Assembly: GCF_905147365.1 (NCBI RefSeq)
Contig: NC_056413.1
Coordinates: 14,971,501 to 15,035,500 of the forward strand
From: Aricia agestis
Taxonomy: Eukaryota; Arthropoda; Insecta; Lepidoptera; Lycaenidae
Length of the DNA: 64,000 bases
Reading direction: 5' to 3'
Shown: positions 58,401 to 64,000 of the stretch, piece after piece
How positions within the stretch are numbered: the first letter of the stretch is position 1
Layout: each line of letters starts with the position of its first letter
Made by a program: the position numbers and the translations under genes
Notes under the pieces: model-generated
The model's database searches: none
The model's input: the letters and a program-made list of their open reading frames with translations, nothing else
What the model was told of the DNA's origin: nothing

Positions 58401-61400
58401 CCAGGAGAGGAGAATGATGACGTCTCAGCAGATGCCGTAACTGCTCAGTCCGATCCTACTCAAGAACAACCCGGTCCATCATCGAAGCCTGACGAGGACG
58501 TCAGACTGTCAGGAGAGGCCGTGTTAGCGGCAACACCAGAAGCTGATTCACCTAGCCACCCCCCTACCTCTCAGAGTGTATAAAAACTGCCTCGCCACGT
58601 GACTCGTTCTCTTTTTCCCTTGAGAATTCGTGCGAGATAGACGTGCCATTGCTTGTGTCCGTTATTTTGTAATTAATTATTAGTTTTGTTATTTTCTTTT
58701 GTTTAATTTTGTAATTAATTAGTTTGTTAGCAATTTAGTGATTTAGTTTTGTTATTTAATTTTTATTTAAAGTGTTAAATTAGATTTATAGAATTGGTGT
58801 TGATTTTTTTTATATTAATTAAGGTTTCCCTACCTAAAAATAATATATTTTGAAAGAAGACATTTATATTATAGACTATTATGACAGATTTAGATAATAT
58901 TCCTTAACTCGCTTCTTAAAAATATTTATTGTTTGTATTGTTGTGGTTTATTGAGGTTTATTGTATTGTATAGATTTATTTCATGGATCATAACTAATAT
59001 TATCAAATTAAGTACTATACCATGCGTGAAAAAGACAGACGGAACTTCAACCTTTTCTTTAACATAGGCTTCTTCATGACAAGATACACTTTTAGTTACT
59101 GTTAACTCTAAACTTTTATTTTTAGATTTGTCGACATTTGGTTCAGCATCGGTACTTTTTATGTTAGTAACTTCTTTATGTTTAATAGTTATAAAACTCG
59201 CTTGTTCATAAAAATCCATGTCACCAATGGAACCTTCTTGATTCACTTCAATCTCATTTTGACTCAAATTAAATATGTTCATAAGGCTAATCGGTATCTA
59301 ACAAAAATTTAATCGGTATCTAACAAAAAATTATCAAGAACTTAAATAATTTTTGTAGAGTTAAAAATGTTGGCATTATTATCAGCAAACGATAAAGTAG
59401 GTACTCACCGGTCTAATAGACTTACACATAGAAGCATAACAATTTTCTTCTTTGTGCATTTTTACTTTTTGTTGATTCCGAATACTTTCATTCTTAAAGT
59501 AACTTATATATCCAGGCGCGAATGATGTAAGTCTTTTAATCTTTCCATATCCCTTGCGTTTCAACTTTTTCTTGTGTTCTCGGAATTTACTTTGTCTTTT
59601 TCGCATAGACTTAGCTTTTATAACTATGACTTCATCATTATTATTCCTTTGTAAACACTCGGTACTTTGATTACATCTCCATTTAGCAATTTCGTCACTT
59701 TTTGACAGAATATGCTGAGTGCTTATACACGTAGTAGTATCTGCTTTGTCAGTTTGTTTAAAATAAACATCCTTCAACTCATATTCTTCAATCAAGCTAT
59801 CATAACTTTGAAGAATTATTTTATTATCTGCATCTAAATTGTTACAATCATTGAGTACTGCTGTTTGCACTATATTATATGCTGTTTAATACTACATATT
59901 ATTTTATACTAACTACAATTTTACCTGTATCATCAAAACGCATATTTTTAAGAGTTATCTCGCGATTTGAAAATTCATCTATAAAGTCGTATTCCAGATT
60001 TTCTATACTTTGATCGCTACCTAAAATTGTCATATAAGGCATTTTATAGTATACTTCAATTTTGGTTGCCCTGTTAAAAGTAGGTATTACATTTTTTTTA
60101 TATCTAAACCATAAAGTTAATATACCTAGCGGAATAGAGCAACAATCTCGAGCTGTCAAACGAAACCGAAACTGGTATTATCTGTGTGTAAAAATATGTG
60201 TACGTATACACTTACACAAGCATGATTGAACGTGATTTCTATGAGATTAAATTGTCGAGGTGCGGCACGTGCCGAATGGACGTCAAAAAAAAGTGTGCTG
60301 CTGTCATATATCACACGTCTCTTTTTACCACGCAGTGTTACTGATAGTGACATCTCTCTTGCTCAGACCTTTGTTTCTCTATTCCGCTAGGTATATTAAC
60401 TTTATGAACTTAAAAAAAATGTGACAATTATTTGTAAAAAATAATGTTGACGGATCATTTGTTTCTTTTGTAACTTACATGAATCCAGCACAATGCTTTC
60501 ATATCTTTCCACAATAGTTTCTCTGAAAATAATTTAAGATATTTTTATTTTATTTACTTCAGAATCTTTATTGAGAATAATATTTAAGCCAACTCACGCC
60601 TTAAATGTTTTCTCAATTCCAATAGAAATTATGATATTTAGATCTTCCTTATATCTCTCGTCTAAAAGTTATTGAGATTATAAAAATGTAGGTAATATAC
60701 ACTAGTGAGCACCTAGTCTAAGATAATAGTTTTTATTTAAACAGCTGATAGTTATTTTGTCTGTACGATCAAAGAAATGTATGCTGCAAACCTACATTAT
60801 TTAGTAGGGTTATGTGTGATGTTAAGTTGGTCGTGAAAAGGCCTCGGCTGGGTCAAGCCCAGCCGAAGCCTTTTCACGACCAACTTAATCTAATAACCCT
60901 ACCGAATTACGTAGGTTTGCTATCTGCCATTCAGACTTTATCAGATACGCCACCTATAGCATACAATTATACTAAAAACACATACTGAATTTTATCGCTC
61001 TCTTGCAATCACCAATGAAATTCCTTCGTTGTTCCATCATAGCCTTCTCAGTAACACGAAGCAAATCGTACAACTTGTGAAGCAACATCGGTAGCGGTGG
61101 CAACCCACCATTCCTGGCGTCTTGTACCAAGTCGACCACTCGGCAGACCAGTCGCTCGAGCTCAAACGATATGTCTTTACGCTTACTCAGCCTTTGAAGA
61201 CTTAGAATCTTCTGATCGAGAGACGTAAGCAAGTCATACTCTACATGAGGGATATATAAATTATTTTGTAAGACATTTAAAGATGGGTATTACAAGAATA
61301 AGTTTAGAGGCTGCATTATTTTAGTACGTTGCGGTGTAAAGCTACCTAAAATACTTCAAGATAATATCATAATTAATAAAAAATTCTAACCAAACAAATC

Positions 61401-63505
61401 GGGTTCCGGGAGATTTTGTAACATTTCCAATGATTGAGAATCGGTGGAAGACCACTGAAAACATAATATTTACATAAAAATATGTCCTAAAATCTGATTA
61501 GATTTGAATCCAATCAAACTCTACTATAAGTAGCAAAGTTACAGCAAGTTTGAAAATGGTGTCAAGAAAAACTAAGTGTATAAAAACATACAAAATAATT
61601 TTATTTGTTACAAATTATACTTAGTACGCAATTAATATCAAACAATAATAATCTATCTCTAAGATAACTAGGACTTAGAATAAAATATACAGTCTTATAA
61701 GTGTGATGAATAATAAACAACCAATTATCTAAAATGTGACAGCAAAACATTGGCTCCCTTACTAATTAAAATATTTACATAATAGATAGGCCACTGTGTC
61801 AAGGGTTTTATCAGAGAAGTGGATTCATAGGCAGATGGCGGACCTACGTAATTTGGTCGCCTTATGTCATACCCAGCCGGCAGATCACAGCTAACATTGA
61901 ATTGACATAATCCGACCATTTGACGAAGGTCCGTGAACTGGCTGTGAATAAATTTCTTCGTTCGATTCGAACATTGATAAAACCCTTGAGACATGGGCAA
62001 AACATTGTAAAACCTATTCATCGTGTAAATAGTTAAATACCTTCCTCAGTAAGGGAAATACGGGTCAAACTACCTAATCGTTGGCAGTCATCCTATTTAG
62101 ATTTTTGTTATAAAATAGCATTTTAGAACAAAGAATAATGCCAATAATAGAATTATCTGTAGTAAGTATAAACATTAAACGCGTAAAGTGTCAATAATTG
62201 GCTGCTTCACCCAATTTAATAACTGAATTAATTTTTAAATTTGGTAAAACTACCAATTATTTAAATTGAGAATTTAATAAAATTAAGAATTTACATCGGT
62301 CGAGGCGACATCTATCCAATCCTTCTGTAAGTCTAACGGTTCGTTTTCTACCAGTTTTGTGTACACCACAGTATCATCGACCACTTCGTACCCATTCCAT
62401 TCTAGAAGTTCCCTGAAACGTCGCAGCACTGTAGAACATGTATCTTTTTTAAACTATTGAAATGGAAACAGCACAAAGGCAAAACTGATTAAGGTCAAAT
62501 TATACTAACTACCCAATAGTTGGCAGTTATCATATTATTAGCACAGTAAATGTTTGACTGATATGATTAAAAAAAAATGTTTTATTTCTGAGTAGATTTT
62601 AAGAAACCTGGTGCCTACCACCGGTTCGGGAACTATCCCGGCGATAGTTCCGTAGGCAGGCACCGTAGCTAATATTAACATTCTGAAAGTATTTTCTTAA
62701 AATCTACTCAGAAATAAAACATTTTTTTTCTTAAAATCTACTCAGAAATAAAACATTTTTTTTTTGTAATTTGAATGGTTTTCAAATGAATATTATATTT
62801 AGTTACTAGATGACGCCCGCAATTCCATGTGCCAATATTCGTTTGTCGCGCGGCAAACGTACATTTTTCCGAGATAAAAAGTTTTGGGCCGGCTCGACCG
62901 GAGAAATACCACTCGTTGAAACCGGCGTTGAACAGCGATTGCGCTGTGTTTCGCCGAGTGAGTGAGTTTACCGGAGTCCCAATCCCAACCCTTTTCCCTT
63001 CCCTACCCTCCCCTATTTCTTTCCCAACTGTCCCCTATTCCATTCCCTACCCTATTACCCTATTTCCTTTTAAAAGGCTGGCAACGCGCCTGCAGCTCTT
63101 CTGATGCTGCGAGTGTCCATGGGCGACGGAAGTTTTCCATCAGGTGACCCGTTTGCTCGTTTGCCCCCTTATTTCATTAAAAAAACCTTATGTCCTTTCA
63201 CGGGACTCAAATTATTTCCATGCCAAATTTCAGCTAAATCGGTTCAGCGGTTTAATCGTAAAGAGGTAACAGACAGACAGACACTTTCGTATTAATAATT
63301 TATATTAGTATGTATATTGTATAATGGTATTAACTAACCTAACTTGATACTCATCATCGGTAATATGAGAGACGAGACCCATTATGTACCCGATAGGTAT
63401 CTCAATCTTATCGTCCTGTAGGAAACTATCCTCGCCGCTCGTGTAGGTTAACCGGGTTATTTCTTCAGATATCGCTTCTAGTATTCTAGTTTCTTCCGAT
63501 CTAGC
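46325..63505 (-). CDS. Uncharacterised multi-exon protein, 5'-incomplete
   Basis: I do not recognise this gene. Minus-strand exons in order: 63339-63505, 62295-62412, 61391-61454, 60986-61240, 60479-60520, 59925-60070, 59409-59869, 59021-59297, 51182-53103, 50976-51077, 50692-50781, 50325-50537, 49514-49619, 46325-46428 (stop). All joins are phase-consistent except 60479 to 60070, where an exon may be missing or a boundary is wrong. The N-terminal exons encode helical, folded-looking sequence (around ELLEWNGYEVVDDT and FELERLVCRVVDLVQDARNG). The middle is basic and Ser/Lys-rich; the C-terminus is acidic and Ser/Thr/Glu-rich, apparently disordered. No membrane segment or signal is seen. The order suggests a structured N-terminal region with a long regulatory tail; function unknown. 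It runs toward cac and continues past the right edge of the window. Confidence 0.85.
46571..47000. mobile_element. hAT-type non-autonomous element
   Basis: CAGTGGTTCCGAACC at the left and GGTTAGGAAACACTG at the right are typical hAT ends. Flanking octamers CATTAAAG and CATTTAAT agree at 6 of 8 positions. It contains a run of about 17 G near 46924. Confidence 0.75.
47270..47690. repeat. GC-rich island of nested inverted repeats
   Basis: Words such as GCCGGGGCGG, TTGACGGATTTT, TATAGCACACT and GATGCGCCCCGGCAC recur in both orientations. The GC content contrasts with the surrounding intron. Probably a complex fold-back element. Confidence 0.6.
48160..48494. repeat. Tandem repeat, unit about 160 bp
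   Basis: Two full copies start at 48160 and 48319 and a third begins at 48479 (TTCTAAGATTTTTCTTG). Each contains AAGTACCAGGAGCGCATAAC. Part of the unit also occurs alone at about 47175-47270. Confidence 0.9.
48978..49178. mobile_element. Fold-back MITE, family B, diverged copy
   Basis: Shares TTTAGGGTGTGTA, the long inner arms around ACTTTTGTACGGGCAAATT and the AGCTGTTACTTTAACAGTGAACTC block, but has lost the ATACAGGGTG ends. Confidence 0.75.
49258..49456. mobile_element. Fold-back MITE, family B copy 3
   Basis: Intact ends ATACAGGGTGTAACAAAA and TTTTGTTACACCCTGTAT; the left arm is shorter than in the other copies by about 60 bp. Confidence 0.9.
49514..49619 (-). CDS. Uncharacterised gene, exon
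   Basis: 106 nt, phase 0 in, 1 out. Encodes EPLSNRSSGQSEYNLEAHRN then a Glu/Asn-rich end. Confidence 0.8.
49920..50246 (+). repeat. LINE 3'-tail-like repeat
   Basis: Contains TTTCCGCCCGTGGCTCGGCC, TTCTATAGACCTCACGGAGC, CGTGCGTTCTGGAGTTATAG and GAAAAACCCGACTTAATTTT, the usual ending of a lepidopteran RTE-type tail. No reverse transcriptase is present. Confidence 0.65.
50325..50537 (-). CDS. Uncharacterised gene, acidic exon
   Basis: 213 nt, phase 0. Encodes SDSELDRTVTSLPEDDMNET, a Glu/Asp/Thr-rich run, then a Gly/Ser-rich end (TSGRGTSLSGTTSLESE). Confidence 0.85.
50692..50781 (-). CDS. Uncharacterised gene, exon
   Basis: 90 nt, phase 0. Encodes DPEVSQRSSEDTYMSCSTED then DVHISYWLFE. Confidence 0.85.
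50976..51077 (-). CDS. Uncharacterised gene, exon
   Basis: 102 nt, phase 0. Encodes IENPLVPVDILKAADEDNLM then DVNNISDTRVEFER. Confidence 0.85.
51182..53103 (-). CDS. Uncharacterised gene, 1.9-kb central exon
   Basis: 1922 nt, phase 1 in, 0 out, open throughout. Begins DIDEPSTSDGIRHI. The first half is basic (for example RRRREIIVKKN) and rich in Ser, Lys and Asn. Mid-exon, CSSC followed by FCIKNKC gives four close cysteines, a possible metal site. The second half turns acidic and Ser-rich. Long exon of apparently disordered sequence; no family recognised. Confidence 0.88.
53115..53250. repeat. Dispersed repeat tail next to a splice acceptor
   Basis: GAATAGAATAGAATAGAA followed by an AAGGCGGTCTTAG-like segment, related to 5990-6120. 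On the minus strand its end supplies a pyrimidine-rich tract just before the acceptor of the 1.9-kb exon. Confidence 0.5.
53420..53737 (+). repeat. 5' LTR
   Basis: Starts TGTTAGCGGCAAC and ends CTACCTAAAA. A TATAAAA box at 53477-53483 marks the U3 promoter; the start site should lie about 25-30 bp further on, near the GACTCGTTCTC stretch. Confidence 0.93.
53808..58199 (+). CDS. Retrotransposon Gag-Pol polyprotein
   Basis: A 1463-codon frame. Residues 1-95 are an unusual Arg/Ser-rich (RS-like) head, then a Gag core. Two CCHC zinc knuckles lie near residues 331-344 (CFICGDTQHKQVNC) and 373-386 (CAYCKKGGHDITSC). The aspartic protease motif LIDSGA is at about 428-433, reverse transcriptase YIDD at 742-745, and RNase H TDAS near 890. 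Integrase has an HHCC zinc region (about 1085-1122) and D1153, D1211, E1247, the last two 35 residues apart, followed by a GPY module near 1381. Gag and Pol are in one frame with no shift. The unspliced frame ends in two GTLNSGAYA repeats. A donor at 58102 may replace this end (next entry). Catalytic residues look intact. Confidence 0.95.
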   Translation: MGRSNRSRSKTRGKRVARSRSRISHGRLSRSTSRGRTKERRRSRRDRSGSERWSRDRSREQHERCRRRRSRSRCSGRERSSPGRSYLEPRDETLHRDYAQSLEAIASRLSALEGKSGWSNTPGAANGDSMGCSTERIVDAIQSLRSVHTQNYYVSNFDPDVNDVDQWYSEVDRAQLVNKWSDNECLSRVGNCLKGNAKQWLSEWVTNDRSWSTFKNDFRSLCVKKIDVANILFEVMNTDSEKYSTYAEYARRSLLRLRIVKGLSEELMIAIVIRGIRDPHIKACATNAKLTIDNMVDFLSTFTKPTSKSLPMSSFSQQSRHKSTFKRILKCFICGDTQHKQVNCPKKPKQKTNSQILALPSSSDNSSKSNLSCAYCKKGGHDITSCFAKQRSDAQRNKNKVNFCSTPDFSKNNDVMVGIIQGIPVDILIDSGALDVSLISSDVVNHFSCCKKPINSQLKGISDTTIFVEFYVTLTIEFPEITLEVDLLIVPRECMNAPIIIGTDVLNRDGVTYVRTRSLQRLTRGLSVNRVCNVQANIECNEIKTTLVGDDLKVLLSILDKFSKFMISGTAMTTVTTGKMQIRLNNDTPIYYRPYKMSFNEKLKVRDIIKDLLSKNIIRESESPYSSPVLLVKKKDGSDRMCVDFRALNKITVKDRYPLPLIDDHLDRLGKAKLFTTLDMATGFHQIMLQDDSIPLTGFVTPEGHYEYIKMPYGLANAPIVYQRIISKTLREFIESGLVLVYIDDCLILHSSIEEGLQTLDRVLTTLTNSGFSINLRKCSFLCTKIEYLGRIISDGCIRPAEAKVQALINSSVPQNVRQVRQFLGLVGYFRKYISGYSLKTSCIARLTKKGVDFVWGEEQEMARQELIKCLTSKPVLCIFDPELPTQVHTDASSAGYGAVLLQIHRDGSKRVVAYYSQATKGAESKYHSYELETLAVVKALKHFRHHLIGRHFTVVTDCNALKSTQTKRDLLPRVARWWVYLQDFDFDIQYRKGVLLPHADYFSRNPVATVNNITKPRNWAQIAQSGDEETQQLLRSLDEGQLDASRYVKKGDLLYYRYTPTGEEGRLLCFIPKGYRLSLLRIFHDEHAHIDVEKTADLILRYFWFPGLRTFISKYVKHCLTCIAHKRVPRSSLQPITSWAKPNIPFDTLHLDVLGPLPESQGFKHILVAVDSFSKFCHLIPIHRQDLTELKRAMQLIISLFGTPNTLICDRGRMFEASSFLSFLNELGCRVHHITPEMHQANGQAERYIRTILNMLRIESNQKKSEWAEELWRLQLILNITKQKTTQYSPLNLLIGSENALPVVRSLIRDVALENSTDNRESLRELRRQRTTERLTRNQAEQDRRVNEDREPPRIYKLNDLVFVIKYSQSQGKLDPGMRGPYRITRVLDHGRYELKLVSGAYGKVTYAAAQYLVPWRGEWTPETCAAFFEGEFTSLFGTLNSGAYARTAVGGTLNSGAYALT
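58102..58404 (+). other. Candidate intron at the end of Gag-Pol
   Basis: GAGG/gtgagt at 58102 and TTCCAG at 58404 bracket 303 nt containing three 27-nt repeats (58115-58262). Splicing keeps phase 1 and joins FFEG to the exon at 58405. Confidence 0.6.
58115..58262 (+). repeat. Three 27-nt direct repeats
   Basis: GGTACGCTTAATAGTGGAGC plus CTATGCC occurs at about 58118, 58164 and 58236 (third copy with GTATGC). The first two encode GTLNSGAYA; the third follows the stop. Confidence 0.9.
58405..58583 (+). CDS. Candidate alternative C-terminal exon of Gag-Pol, running into the 3' LTR
   Basis: After the inferred splice, 58 codons stay open: acidic, Pro/Ser-rich sequence (EENDDVSADAVTAQSDP and further), entering the LTR at 58522 and stopping at TAA 58581-58583, inside the LTR TATA box. 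No stop occurs in this phase before that point. Confidence 0.55.
58522..58839 (+). repeat. 3' LTR
   Basis: Same 318 bp as the 5' LTR. A short purine stretch (AGGAGAGG) just upstream is the polypurine tract candidate. Confidence 0.93.
59021..59297 (-). CDS. Uncharacterised gene, exon upstream of the retrotransposon
   Basis: 277 nt, phase 0 in, 1 out. Encodes IPISLMNIFNLSQNEIEVNQ, a Lys/Glu-rich middle and VEVPSVFFTH. The acceptor region contains a direct repeat (AATCGGTATCTAACAAAAA twice on the plus strand), so a second AG lies upstream. Confidence 0.82.
59409..59869 (-). CDS. Uncharacterised gene, basic exon
   Basis: 461 nt, phase 1 in, 0 out. Encodes ILQSYDSLIEEYELKDVYFK, then a strongly basic part (MRKRQSKFREHKKKLKRKGY) that could act as a nuclear localisation signal. 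Confidence 0.83.
59925..60070 (-). CDS. Uncharacterised gene, exon
   Basis: Encodes ATKIEVYYKMPYMTILGSDQ and FIDEFSNREITLKNMRFDDT. Donor ACAG/gtaaaa in phase 1. The acceptor (TTTTAACAG) needs phase 2 from upstream, which the neighbouring exon does not give. Confidence 0.7.
60110..60406. mobile_element. MITE-like element, family A copy 2
   Basis: CATAAAGTTAATATACCTAG and its exact inverse form ends of about 30 bp. Compact version of 862-1200. It lies 40 bp upstream of an exon of the minus-strand gene and may have disturbed it. Confidence 0.85.
60479..60520 (-). CDS. Uncharacterised gene, small exon (boundaries uncertain)
   Basis: Encodes TIVERYESIVLDS if the acceptor is TTTCAGAG. Using TTTCAG two bases earlier gives another open frame. 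Donor TCAT/gtaagt. Neither choice fits the next exon's phase. Confidence 0.5.
60786..60920. repeat. Strong hairpin element
   Basis: Arms 60822-60852 and 60858-60888 (31 bp, one mismatch) with a 5-nt loop, framed by further inverted words GCAAACCTAC/GTAGGTTTGC and TAGGGTTA/TAACCCTA. Confidence 0.93.
60986..61240 (-). CDS. Uncharacterised gene, helical exon
   Basis: 255 nt, phase 1 in. Encodes EYDLLTSLDQKILSLQRLSK, FELERLVCRVVDLVQDARNG, GLPPLPMLLHKLYDLLRVTE and AMMEQRRNFIGDCKRAIKF. Amphipathic helices, probably the best-conserved part of the protein. Confidence 0.85.
61391..61454 (-). CDS. Uncharacterised gene, exon
   Basis: 64 nt, phase 0 in, 1 out. Encodes WSSTDSQSLEMLQNLPEPDL. Confidence 0.8.
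61455..62294 (-). other. Intron with repeat element
   Basis: A block at about 61796-61990 with ends TCAAGGGTTTTATC and GATAAAACCCTTGA looks like a non-autonomous DNA element. It shares internal words with 10276-10440. The 98-codon frame within it is not a gene. Confidence 0.55.
62295..62412 (-). CDS. Uncharacterised gene, exon
   Basis: 118 nt, phase 2 in, 0 out. Encodes ELLEWNGYEVVDDTVVYTKL then VENEPLDLQKDWIDVASTD. Confidence 0.83.
62413..63338 (-). other. Intron with three repeats
   Basis: ATGTTTTATTTCTGAGTAGA (62577-62603) recurs inverted at 62696-62722 and 62730-62756. A family S repeat follows at 62887-63186 and an inverted CTGT repeat at about 63197-63312. Confidence 0.7.
62887..63186 (+). 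mobile_element. SINE-like or LINE-tail repeat, family S copy 3
   Basis: Longest copy: GGGCCGGCTCGACCGGAG through TGATGCTGCGAGTGTCCATG, CCATCAGGTGACCCGTTTGC and an A-run end. Confidence 0.8.
63339..63505 (-). CDS. Uncharacterised gene, most upstream exon visible
   Basis: 167 nt, phase 0 in, 2 out. Encodes ARSEETRILEAISEEITRLT, then YIMGLVSHITDDEYQV. The acceptor (ATAATAG) shows that further exons lie upstream, beyond what I can recognise here. Confidence 0.82.
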
Positions 63506-64000
63506 CTATTATATAAACACAATTTATTTACTACATTTTATAAAGTACATAATTATTATTATTGTATAGGGAACATATGCATCGAAGGTGCTGAACTGAT
63601 GTCTCATGTCGCCAATAAGAAACTTGTACTCAATTATTTACTTGACATGTGCTGCCACCTATAATTGTCTTTGCACATACCCAATTATCATAAAAATGAG
63701 TGGTCCTCCCTTATGTGTTCATGTTTTTATTGATAGTTGGGGAGGGGAAGAGGGGATTTCGGGAGTAGCTCGAGCGTGTCAGATTAAGCTTGTATAGGCT
63801 TCCGACATGTGTCTAGTTATCATGGTACAGAAATTAGATTTCTCACAATATGGTGGGTTATTTTTTTTAATGTTGAAATGTCATCAGATCTATCAGATTA
63901 AGATAGGGGATGTTGCACTGACAATTCAAAGGTTAGGTAAGCCTGTAGTATGTTTGTAAGCCTGTAACCTAACCTAAATAAGCAATTTTCTGGATATATT
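63506..64000. other. Window end, nothing recognised
   Basis: Probably an intron of the minus-strand gene. Confidence 0.4.

Larger units (their letters stand above)
53420..58839 (+). mobile_element. Ty3/gypsy-type LTR retrotransposon, full length
   Basis: LTRs of 318 bp at 53420-53737 and 58522-58839 appear identical by eye. The insertion is flanked by ATAA (53416-53419 and 58840-58843; AATAA if the LTR is read one base shorter). The single gag-pol frame is intact, and the order protease, RT, RNase H, integrase defines Ty3/gypsy. No envelope frame is seen. The element lies antisense in an intron of the minus-strand gene. I could not match the primer-binding site after the 5' LTR (TCAGGCGTGGGATAAAG) to a tRNA from memory. 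Confidence 0.95.

Noticed and set aside
58200..58521. An envelope gene after pol
   Set aside because: Only about 320 bp lies before the 3' LTR and no signal or membrane-like frame is present.
59899..60159. Start of the minus-strand frame as a true N-terminus
   Set aside because: Its first residues lie in the family A MITE; the real coding part begins at the acceptor near 60070.
61725..62021. 98-codon minus-strand frame
   Set aside because: Lies in a repeat that also occurs, broken by stops, at 10276-10440.

Overview
This is AT-rich insect nuclear DNA, almost certainly from a moth or butterfly. The pointers are several dispersed repeats of lepidopteran type (a GGCCGGCTCGACCGG family, a CTGT-run family, short fold-back elements) and a clear insect cacophony gene. 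No tRNA, rRNA or CRISPR array was seen.

Positions 1-12040 are intergenic or 5' flank. They hold fold-back (MITE-like) elements, LINE/SINE tails and decayed transposon sequence, and no intact gene.

Positions 12040-40338 (+ strand) carry the coding region of cacophony (cac), the insect Cav2-type (N/P/Q-like) voltage-gated calcium channel alpha1 subunit. I traced about 37 core exons by splice sites and reading phase. With one exon from each alternative pair and no optional exons they join without a frame break into a predicted 1775-residue protein. It has four domains, a pore glutamate in each repeat, an EF-hand-like segment, an IQ-like segment and the C-terminal DDWC motif. Three positions have duplicated, phase-matched, mutually exclusive exons: IS3-S4, the beta-subunit-binding part of the I-II linker, and the segment between IVS1 and IVS3. 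There are also optional exons: 18 nt in the I-II linker, 42 nt in the IVS3-S4 loop, and 36, 176 and 13 nt in the C-tail. A possible alternative terminal exon lies at 37043-37187.

Positions 40339-46324 are the cac 3' UTR or flank, with candidate poly(A) signals, a GC-rich stem, a minisatellite and fold-back elements.

Positions 46325-63505 (- strand) hold a convergent gene that I do not recognise. Fourteen exons are visible, with a 1922-nt central exon and acidic, Ser/Thr-rich C-terminal exons; its 5' end lies beyond the window. The intron between its exons at 59021-59297 and 51182-53103 contains a young, antisense Ty3/gypsy LTR retrotransposon (53420-58839). Its 318-bp LTRs look identical and it has one intact gag-pol frame. 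Near the end of that frame there is a plausible intron, and splicing it would carry the frame into the 3' LTR.

Splice assignments come from reading GT/AG sites, phase and family similarity by eye. No alignment, expression data or database search was available.
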